Source: Rodentolepis nana (lineage: Eukaryota > Platyhelminthes > Cestoda > Cyclophyllidea > Hymenolepididae). Taken from it: DNA of 17,337 nt. Below are positions 9,351 through 17,337 of the stretch, piece after piece. Location of the stretch: assembly GCA_900617975.1 (NCBI GenBank), contig UZAE01000870.1:1-17337 (forward strand), read 5' to 3'. The notes under the pieces were generated by a model. It was given only the letters and a program-made list of their open reading frames with translations. It was not told where the DNA came from and searched no databases. Position 1 is the stretch's first letter. Every line of letters begins with the position of its first letter. The translations under genes and the position numbers were made by a program.

Positions 9351-9365
9351 AATCTAAAGAACTAA
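9351..9365 (+). repeat. target-site duplication, right copy (repeat D)
   Basis: This is an exact second copy of AATCTAAAGAACTAA. The first A or two could also belong to the tail. Confidence 0.9.
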
Positions 9366-9790
9366 TTTGTCACCTCTCAATCTATTTAGCAAAAAAAGTT
9401 GGAATTTTTATAAACTTTCTTTATTTCCTAATGTTTACTATCCCCGAACAAAGAAACACGTTTAATTGAGCTTTTGATGGTACTCTAAAGCGTATATTTT
9501 TACCTTTGCAAATACAACATTGGACACACACACACTTTGTCTGTTCGACAAGTGATAAATGTAATTTTACTCGCAATGACAGAGATTAATGTGCACATTG
9601 ATATGTTCAAAGAACCAATATTCATCGGTTCACAACAAGTGAGCAAATCGGAGACAAAAATTCCCAAACTCAAACGTGAATCTTAATAATGTTCCATTCT
9701 AGAAATTCTACCCGTGCCAATTTACATTCATCGACAAATTACTACGAAAAATAGGATTATCTGTCAAATTATAAATCAATATTTAAAATC

Positions 9791-9813
9791 ATATATATAT
9801 ATATATATATATA
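9791..9813. repeat. (AT)n microsatellite
   Basis: An uninterrupted alternating A/T run of 23 bases in intron 1. Confidence 0.97.
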
Positions 9814-11986
9814 GTTGTTGCTTATAAATTTATTGCACCGTTCACCACACCTACGAATTCATTTGTATTTATTTTGCCTAAGTGAAGTCTGTACTGCATG
9901 GAAGTTGAAATTCAAAAGTTATAGAATGCGTTTTAGAGCAATATTCGGCTTAAAGAAAAATTGATTGGTAAGATTAAGTTGAGAAAATACGTCATATAAG
10001 GCAAAAATAAAAATCAAAGAATTTTGTGGACAAAATAGACATCGTCCTTACTTGTTCAAAATTTCATCACATTCGAGCATTATTTCGTGTTTTCATAAAT
10101 TCTTGAACTTAAATAGTTAATGGCAAATTTTTTTCTCTAATGATCAGAGTATTTCCAAAAAAATGCTAAATAATTTTATGATTTGATAAAATCAATACAA
10201 TTAAGGTTTAGTGACATTGGCACTTTTAAGAAGAAATTTTTCGGTTATAATTTACCTTCATAATTCATAAAGAAAATTTTATCTATTCGTTTCGGAAATG
10301 TCCTATAAGATAGTAATTTCATCGTATTCCAATATTTGACCGCAAGATGAATTAATATACTTTCAAATAAATTTAATTTAAAAATTTTTCAAACTACAGT
10401 TTACACCTTAATACAATATCAGTAAAATACGGCTTTCAACGAACTTTAATCTTTCTAACCACCTTGGTGAATTTGTAAAAGAATTTATTTCCCAATCAAA
10501 ATAGTACAAAATTCTGAAAGTTTTATAAGTTCTAGAGGACTAATTGAGGACATTTTTTCAAATTTAACAAATTTTGATTTATAAAAGTCAACTTTTCTGA
10601 AAATTTAGTTATCCAAAATTTGTAACAAAGAAGTTTTTTGCTGTCATTGTTTGTGTTCAAGAGCGAGATCGTTTTTGCAGTGACTTATTATTTTCGATTC
10701 CTCATAATGTTACAATTCGCAATATGAAAATGCTATAAAATACAAATCCTTTTTTCAAAATCTTTTCACAATTAAATTTCAAACGTTTAGTCCTTCTAAA
10801 CATAAGACGCAAAACATAATTTTGGAATGATAATATCAGCCAGACGATTAATTTTAATTAATTTTATGATACATTAGCATTTTACACAAATTTGAAATAT
10901 TCATGGGATAAAATGAGTTAAAGTTTGTAAAATATTTGAAAACAAATTATTGAAATGAAACTGGAAATGTAAGAAAAATTTTAACTTCATGTATTAAGTG
11001 ACTTTTAGGGTGGAAAATTTCATTAAGTTCTAAAAAATCAATATTTGCAAAAACGATAGGAACACGACTATGCCAGTAGTTTAATTCCTAATGAAAATAA
11101 CATGGAAACGATAACTTATTTGTTACTGCGCAATAAAATTAATTAATATTAATGTACAATTTTGAACTTAAGGTGACTTGACTAATTCCTACCGTATGAG
11201 CAAAGCTGTTAGTTGCTCATATAGTAAGGAAAAAAACGTTTTATTCAGAAATAACAACACATTAGGCCCTTTAACCCGTCATCAACTTGTTTCCGGTATT
11301 TTAAGAAGAAATGTTTAACTCAGAAAAACCTCGATCACTAATTTTTGATGACACTGACTCACAACTATTAACAAAACTCAATGAAGACTTATTACAGCAG
11401 TTCTAGTAAGTTAATCACTAGTGAATTACGAATATTTTGAAAAATATTCCGCATGCATTGAAGATTCACTACCCTCCTCCACGTCATATAGCAAATTATG
11501 CTTTTAGTTGTCAGTTAAAAGTAAATTAAAAAGTAATTATTGTGATTTCCTGCTTACTGCGATTCGCTTTCTCAATTGTCCAACCGATGAGGCAACGCGC
11601 TTTAAAAAAGTGCCCTTCAGAGATAATTGTCGGTAATTCAAATCTCAATCTAAAAATTCGTTTCGGTACAGCTATTTGTAAGCTCTAAATTCATTGCAAA
11701 TATGCAAAATATATACATGAAAATCAAAAAATTAAGATCTAAGTCTTCCCTCCCCCGGTCAAGTAGATTAATTGATATTGATGATGGTTGGGAGCCATTA
11801 GAACATTTTATTTATATTTATTTTTTTAAAAATAAATAAAATAAAATACATTTGGATTTGGTATTAAGATAAATTGAACGCATTTATATTGGGAAAAGAG
11901 TAAACGACATCTAAGCGCTTTATTGAATAGATGCAAGAATAATTATAGTAAGTTTATAATAATTTTTATTAAAAAAGTTTTTTATG

Positions 11987-12002
11987 TATATATATATATA
12001 TA
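11987..12002. repeat. (TA)n microsatellite
   Basis: An alternating T/A run of 16 bases in intron 1. Confidence 0.95.
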
Positions 12003-12292
12003 ACACTAAGTTGTTTGGCAAACTGGGTTACTTAAACAATTTATTGACTAGTGAAAGTGTATAATTTGCATTTATAACTGAAAATTGTTTTAATTTCCGC
12101 CTTTAAATTCAACTTCTTTCTAGAATCAACAAGCGCCTAATTTCTGGATAGAAGAAGCTCTTGTTAAAAATGGGTTAATAACGTTGTTCATAATGCTTCG
12201 ATCAGATATGGCTATTTTCGTGTAATTCATGAACCTCACTGATGTGAATTTGACAATTCACTTGATTTTAATCATTACAGAAAGCGACTCAC

Positions 12293-12380
12293 CCTCATTC
12301 GGTCGTGGAGGTATAAGTCGAGATTGAGCGAGTTTGGAAAGGAGAGTGAGAAACAGGAAAAATCCAAAAGTTGGTGCCAT
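12293..12380 (-). CDS. Eph receptor exon 1: start codon and signal peptide
   Basis: This exon encodes residues 1-29 plus one base. The start AACATGG has A at -3 and G at +4, a favourable animal context. The protein begins MAPTFGFFLFLTLLSKLAQS, a classic signal peptide with an 11-residue hydrophobic core and a likely cut after AQS. A short linker RLIPPRPNE follows. The donor is GAGG|GTGAGT in phase 1; its last G plus TT of exon 2 makes valine, giving the junction NE-VILLDS that is typical of mature Eph receptors. The secretion signal therefore sits directly in front of the ligand-binding domain, as the family requires. It is too short for ORF detection and lies antisense within an unrelated plus-strand frame at 12324-12656. 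The 5' untranslated part and transcription start are not determined. Confidence 0.82.
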
Positions 12381-12439
12381 GTTGGATTTATTAATTCGAA
12401 TGCAATTCAAAATATGTCCATAACGGAATCAAAGATGGA

Positions 12440-12660
12440 GATTGTGATAGTAATTAAAGGACCCCCTGTGCTACACGTCGGTCTCTTTGCTAAATTATCC
12501 TGTGTGTGTGTGTTTGTGGACGCTCCTGGTGTTAGGGCTTTAATACGCATACACCCACAAAACACTTCTATACAACACATAACGCCACCTTCTGATTGGT
12601 CCGAACGAACAAGCGCGTTATTCAATCTTCTCGGGTGTCAGCAGATCAACAGATAAATTG
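12440..12660 (-). promoter_or_regulatory. likely promoter / 5' UTR region of the Eph-like gene
   Basis: This stretch of relatively high GC lies 60-280 bases before the start codon on the gene's strand. It contains a CCAAT box, a short (GT)n run (12501-12513) and several CACCC/CGCC motifs. No TATA box was recognised. The plus-strand ORF across it has no recognisable domain. Confidence 0.5.
12594..12602 (-). promoter_or_regulatory. CCAAT box (NF-Y type)
   Basis: On the minus strand this reads GGACCAATC followed by AG, close to the NF-Y consensus RRCCAATSR. It is about 215 bases before the Eph start codon and oriented with the gene. Confidence 0.55.
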
Positions 12661-12910
12661 AAAAGCATTCCATTCCATTTTTCAAATAGTTACTTTACAC
12701 CATCTTGAAATATCCATGTTTTCTGCACAAAAAAATAAAAGTTGGATTTCTATCATTTTATTTTAATATGCATTTACTGTTTTAACAATTGCGTTAGTTT
12801 TTCCGATTTTTTAAGCATTTTATCTGTGTTGGGCTCTTGATAAAAGATTTTATTCACTGTTCAAGTATTTTTACAACTGTTTTTAATTACATCGTTCGTA
12901 CATCAGTTTA

Positions 12911-12920
12911 CCCACGTGGG
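12911..12920. promoter_or_regulatory. palindromic E-box CCCACGTGGG
   Basis: A perfect 10-bp palindrome with a central CACGTG E-box, the class bound by Myc/Max, USF or Clock-type bHLH dimers. It lies about 530 bases before the Eph start codon, four bases from the next site. Confidence 0.5.
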
Positions 12921-12924
12921 CTCA

Positions 12925-12936
12925 ATGCATATGCAT
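12925..12936. promoter_or_regulatory. POU-dimer palindrome (MORE-type) ATGCATATGCAT
   Basis: A perfect 12-bp palindrome identical to the MORE element known to bind POU-domain homodimers (Oct-1, Oct-6 or Brn-type). Function here is inferred from sequence and position upstream of the Eph-like gene only. Confidence 0.5.
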
Positions 12937-13130
12937 ATTGCTGACGATAATTCATGATGCCAACTATAAATTGGCACAATCGGTTCACTAATTCGCTAAC
13001 CAAATAAAAGGATGTGTTAAATTTAAGTTATAAGTATGTGCGTTGTTTTACTAATACAAATGATTAAATTAATGCTTCAGTTTACTACCTCAATGAATAC
13101 TAAAGTGTTCGCAACTTGTCAGTCATATCG

Positions 13131-13172
13131 GCGCTAATGATAACCATTGTAAAAAATGTCATTTGAAATAAT
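13131..13172 (+). repeat. LINE-tail fragment, copy F
   Basis: GCGCTAATGATAACCATTG, then a diverged GTCATTTGAAATAATGAAT, matches the last 45 or so bases of the repeat family (GGGCTAATGATAACCATC...CCATTTGATATAAATAAAT). Only the shared 3' tail is left, so it could derive from either the LINE or the short element. Confidence 0.65.
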
Positions 13173-13231
13173 GAATCAGGATTTATTCGAAGAATTTATG
13201 ATTTCTAAAGTGCGGACAGATATCAGTCACA

Positions 13232-13261
13232 CCCTCCCCCACCCGCTACCCCCACCGCCCC
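13232..13261 (-). other. G-quadruplex-prone run
   Basis: On the minus strand this has five G runs (4, 5, 3, 5 and 3 bases) separated by loops of one to four bases. It sits about 850-880 bases before the Eph start codon on the coding strand. Confidence 0.7.
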
Positions 13262-15900
13262 AGGCGTTAGATATTCTGCAACGCGAAATGTTCTCTCTTC
13301 CCTCTCAATCGAACCGTCGACACTAAGTACGTGGACATAGTATGGGAATAGGATTTCATCTTGTACTTTTCAGCTGAATTATCCAAATGGAAAATTATCT
13401 TGAAAAATTGAGGTCCAGGACAAATAGAATTTGGAAGTTCTCCGGGCTTTGTCTGAAACCACTTTGACATCGCGTGTAGACTCAACTCAGGAGATATCTC
13501 AACTCACTTACAGCGCCAACTTCAAACATCATTGCTCTCAAAATCGTATTTATTGCGAATGTTTTTACTACCAAAATTCAATTTACTCTCAAAATGCACA
13601 TTATTTATTGGGAACAAAAAATAACATTAGGCTGCCTCAGTATTAAGTAAAGACAACTTGTCAATGAATTAATATCTGAGTGAAATGTGCAACAGGCTAT
13701 TCCTTCATTCATTATCAGCCTTGATAAGTCATTTGTAGCAAGGAAGGGTTTCAGTCGTTGGCCTAAATGATATCCTTTAATCTACTTTTGGTTGCGAGAT
13801 TAGTGCAAAAGTTTACCCACTTTTCTCCTCGGGTGATTTGAATTTCGAGGGCTCATAAACACCTTGTACTTTTAATTCTCTTTTTTGGCGGAATGTATGC
13901 TAGCAAATATTTAAATTCAAAGCGACCCATTCTCCGATCGCTATTGGGCGCAAAATCTTTCATGCTTAAATTAACCTGATAAAAACGGGGTGGGCGTTTG
14001 GGGAGAGAGATTGATATTGAAGGCTGAAATGAATTGAACATATTTTCGAGATCAGATTGACGGACGTGGCGAAAGAAGACTGGAGAATGGTAGCAAACGC
14101 AAAACGGAGAAAGAGGGAGATCTTTCTAGAACAAGATAATCCAATTGAAGCATTTAATTGTATCGGCCTTGAATTTGAATTAAAAGGTCATACTTGTAAC
14201 AAGAATAATTTAAATGAAGGTCAAATGCTAGGCACAAATGAAATAACTACTCTCAGAAGATAATGAAGACGCATTTGAAAAATTCCGTGAAATCGTCGTT
14301 TTCACTTAAATGCTAATATTTAAGAGCATTGTTATTTTTTGTAAAGGTTTTATGGCAGATAGTTGCTAGTGATTATTTAAATAAATCACATTTACACTGA
14401 ATTTTCAGTCATTCAGAAATTTGGCTCAAAAGTAGCATGGAATAATTGTGATATATTTTTTTCAATTTTAAATTTTAATCCCAAATCATGGCGTGGTTTT
14501 TCATGGTGTTTAAATGCACATTAATGGCAAATAGATTTTTTAAATTTAAAAAAAATTAAGACACTCTCTATTTTATTGATTTTTTGTAAACGATATTATA
14601 AGAATGACGCATTGAGCCAACCTGCTTTCGGATAATCGATATATTTGACACGATTTACAATACGATTATACTGCGTTCTACTAATTCAAATTAAAATAAA
14701 TAACGAAGTTCCATTTTGTAAAATTTTTAAATAAACCGTGGATGGGGGTCGACCTATAGGTTTTAAAGCATTTTGTAATTGCAATAATTGTGTCTCTAGA
14801 TATTTATCAACTTAATTCAGATAAAAATATTTTGCCTGAAACGAATGTTGTTAATTTCATTGATTGCATATCATTTCTCAATTGTATAATAAAAGAGAGA
14901 GGGGGGAGTGGTAACTCTGCTCATTTGATCTCAAGTTATAAATATAATTTCCGAGGTTTAATTACCTAACTCTGTTTGATTCGACCCGTAGAAAGGTGAA
15001 GTAGTTGTATTCATTTAAATGGGCCTCAATCGAAGTGAGTAGGGATTAATATCGTTTGATAAGCTGGAGATATTCACACAAAATAGCGGTTCAAAAAGTC
15101 AAAGCTCCACTTGCAGACGATAGTATCACTACAACAAACAATAAATGACCCCATTTGAAATGCTTCCAATCTGAGCAGGTAAGTCGAATTCCGGCGTATT
15201 TCACGGATTGGAAAGTTCATTCCATCACCCACTCCCACCCCGGTGTTTTTGTTTTCGTTTTCGCATTTTACTTCACCCGAAAATTGCATTGTAGAACAAA
15301 TCTCGACAATTTCGTTCTCTCATCCAAATATCACAACTATGCAGGCTAAATGTATGATTTATTCAAAGCGAGGAGATGAAATGTTACTTTTGTCGGATGT
15401 TTAAATTATCACAGGGAATTATAAAGCACCCTCTCCGAAATCGTAATATTCGTTGCGAAAGAGGAAGTGATTCCGAATTTTTTTGTTGAATTTAAATATA
15501 TCACTTAGATGGGTTTATGCTTCAATAATTGGCATTTTCAGTGGAGTAAGTTATCGTAAATTCGACTTTTTTCGGGTGGATTCAAACCGCAATGCAACTT
15601 TTCTGGATGTGATTAGAATTAGTATTCAAATAAAAGCAAACAATGATTTACAAATACCAAATATTAATATTATTCAAGAGCCCTGAATTTATGAAAATGA
15701 AAATTTTTGTTTTCACAAAATATTAGTTCATGGCAACAAGCCTCATTTCAGAGTGCTCGAAAATTGACATTTTTTTACCTGTATCTGCCATCAGTCAGTC
15801 ACTTTCATTATGGTCGGTTTTCTAAATAACCGCCAATCGTAACCATGTTGAAAACCACGCGCTGAATACCATGTCACCGTAAATGATAGCATTCCAACAG
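13262..15900. other. AT-rich intergenic stretch without recognised genes
   Basis: No family was recognised in the small frames here. A plus-strand frame at 14057-14263 begins with TTG and is rich in charged residues. It has no recognised domain and may be chance or an unrecognised fossil. A perfect donor at 15178/15179 (GAGCAG|GTAAGTC) follows an acceptor TCCACTTGCAG at 15114, but all three frames between them contain stops, so it could only be a non-coding exon. Confidence 0.5.
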
Positions 15901-15919
15901 AGGACGGTTCAACCGTCCT
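15901..15919. repeat. 19-bp perfect palindrome
   Basis: AGGACGGTT-C-AACCGTCCT: nine-base arms around one centre base. It is GC-richer than its surroundings and lies eight bases before a (TA)n run. Confidence 0.9.
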
Positions 15920-15926
15920 AGTCTTT

Positions 15927-15942
15927 TATATATATATATATA
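15927..15942. repeat. (TA)n microsatellite
   Basis: An alternating A/T run of 16 bases following the 19-bp palindrome. Confidence 0.95.
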
Positions 15943-17230
15943 TCAGTACAAGCGGAAATCGGGCGCTGAAAATCCTTGTTAGGATTGCACCGGTGCAAGA
16001 ACACTGCCCTCTTTTCGCAAACATTCACATGAATTTGCCAGCATTACAGTTCACTGCACTTTGTCGAATTTCTTTGGGCCAATTTCTTGTTCGTGGGTAG
16101 GGAAATTTTCTTTGTGAAGTGCAATAGGATAGTTCAGTTACTTGAAAATCGATAATTGGTTTTTTGTCAGACTATCACTATTGGCCCCAAAATTTTTGCC
16201 TGTTTTTTTTTAATTATTAAGGACAAAATATTGCTTGTATTTGTTCTTCATAGAAGCATTGGAAGATTTACGCCACTTAGCAGGGAAAATTTATCTTAGG
16301 AAGTGCTCGATCACAGAAAATGATTATAAAATGTCTCAGATCACTAATTAAAGCAAATGATCCGTTGTTGACTCAACAGCAAATGCAAGCTCCCAGACTT
16401 CCTTTGAGGAAATCAGACACTATATTTCATCCTCAAAGACTATTTTCAGAAATTGCGTAAATGCCATTCACAGAAACGTGGTATATTTCAAATTTATCAA
16501 ATCCAAAGATTTTTCTATTAATAATAATAATAACAGTAATAAATTTTCGGATTTTTTTGCGATAATTTAACCGAAATCATTAATTTTAACATTAGATAAA
16601 TGAATTATAGATAGTGCACGCATCGATGCCGGCTTATCTGATTGGTGAATCTAAAAGAACTGATTGCCATGCTTCGAAGTTTAATTTCCTATTAGATTAA
16701 AATATATATGCCTACTTGAATTTCATCTATATAATCCATGGACAAATGAATCCAAATTATTTTTTTTAAATTTTGTCCGAGAAATCAAGAAAGGTTGATT
16801 TTGAGATGAGTCTAAAATTGTAGCGTGCCACCTATCCAAAACTGGAGGTTTTAGATTTGAACCCCCCTCCCAAACTTGAAGTAATTAGGAAAGGCTGGGG
16901 AAGGACTTAATTTAAAATTCCAGAGTAGCACTTTCCCCCAGAGTAGAGAAGGGTACTCTAGATCCTTGAGTCACCCTTACGAAGGAACATCAATAGGTAT
17001 ATTGACCCTTAAGGCTTCAAATACGTGTCATTTAACGACAACTGCATGAGATTACACTTAAAGCCTAACATCGGACCAGCCAATTGTGCCAGAGGAGTTT
17101 TCAGTTGCATAACCAAATGAGGGGAAAAATAGAAAGTTTTCTTCAGACAAAAAAGTTGATCTCTATGGAGTGGGTAAAAGTTTCAAACTATCGTAAAATC
17201 AATGTGAATATTTTCAAAGAAAGAATTTAC
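15943..17230. other. AT-rich intergenic stretch
   Basis: No gene is recognised. It contains an (AAT)n-like run at about 16519-16541 and a GC-richer patch at 16840-16990 with a repeated CAGAGTAG motif. That patch has no open frame of note. Confidence 0.6.
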
Positions 17231-17337
17231 TTTGTTCATTCATTTCAAATGGCAGGCGTTTTGATAATTATCAATAGCCCTACAATTGACCTAAGGCTTC
17301 GCAGAGAGGAGGAGGAACATCAAAGTGAGAAAAAGTC
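17231..17337 (-). repeat. LINE-tail short repeat, copy E (cut by window end)
   Basis: The reverse complement reads CACTTTGATGTTCCTCCTCC, CTCTGCGAAGCCTTAGGTCA, GGGCTATTGATAATTATC and CGCCTGCCATTTGAAATGAATG. This is the 3' third of the family in inverted orientation. Its A/T tail has decayed, so it is probably an older copy. The remainder lies outside the window. Confidence 0.85.

Larger units (their letters stand above)
8318..12292 (-). other. intron 1 of the Eph-like gene
   Basis: This is a 3,975-base intron in phase 1, with donor G|GTGAGT and acceptor TTCCATTTCAG. It hosts repeat copy D at 9052-9350, (TA)n tracts at 9791-9813 and 11987-12002, a 22-base A/T palindrome at 11816-11837, and an exon-like 64-base segment at 8872-8935. 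The rest is AT-rich with no recognised gene. Long first introns in receptor genes often carry enhancers, but none can be identified by eye here. Confidence 0.8.

Noticed and set aside
11816..11837. 22-base A/T palindrome ATTTATTTTT-TT-AAAAATAAAT
   Set aside because: Such A/T-only palindromes are expected in this composition.
12324..12656. 110-codon plus-strand ORF
   Set aside because: It runs antisense through the Eph signal-peptide exon and CCAAT region, has no recognised domain, and is explained by the locally higher GC.
14057..14263. 68-codon plus-strand frame rich in Lys, Arg and Glu
   Set aside because: It has no ATG at its start, no family match and no splice partner; it may be an unrecognised fossil but cannot be supported.
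15114..15178. 65-base plus-strand segment between a good acceptor and a perfect GTAAGT donor
   Set aside because: All three frames contain stops; only a non-coding exon is possible and no partner is seen.
1..17337. CRISPR array, bacterial operon, tRNA or rRNA genes
   Set aside because: No regularly spaced repeats, ribosome-binding-site-led ORFs or cloverleaf/B-box sequences were found; the composition and introns are those of an animal genome.

Overview
This is AT-rich animal nuclear DNA, probably arthropod. That reading rests on three things: large introns with metazoan splice signals, a receptor family found only in animals, and a decayed RNase H-type LINE whose residues resemble elements I associate with arthropod genomes. 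I cannot name a species. No long intact ORF exists; the coding content is in short spliced exons and one transposon fossil.

The main content is the 5' part of a gene on the minus strand that open-reading-frame lists miss. Three exons join in frame: 12380-12293 (signal peptide), 8317-8250 (start of the mature protein) and 6517-6218 (core of the domain). Together they read as a signal peptide followed by an Eph-receptor (ephrin receptor) ligand-binding domain. Intron 1 is about 4.0 kb and intron 2 about 1.7 kb. Both have GTGAGT or similar donors and pyrimidine-CAG acceptors, and the splice phases agree (1/1, then 0/0). Exon 3 runs into an in-frame TAG without a clear GT donor, so the rest of the domain is unresolved. 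A possible exon 4 lies at 5796-5738. The fibronectin, transmembrane and kinase exons are not recognisable and would lie beyond position 1 if the gene is complete. Upstream of exon 1 are a GC-richer stretch with an inverted CCAAT box, a palindromic E-box next to a perfect POU-dimer palindrome, and a G-quadruplex-prone run.

The left third (1-5 kb) and both flanks carry one repeat family of about 300 bp: copies at 1-242, 3052-3364, 4611-4936, 9052-9350, a fragment near 13131 and a minus-strand copy at 17231-17337. Their last 60 or so bases match the 3' end of the LINE fossil at 871-1690. This suggests a short element mobilised by the LINE through a shared tail. The copy in intron 1 of the Eph gene still has a 15-bp target-site duplication.

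The remainder is AT-rich intron or intergenic sequence with (TA)n, poly-G/poly-C and other simple tracts. I see no tRNA, rRNA, CRISPR array or bacterial-type operon.
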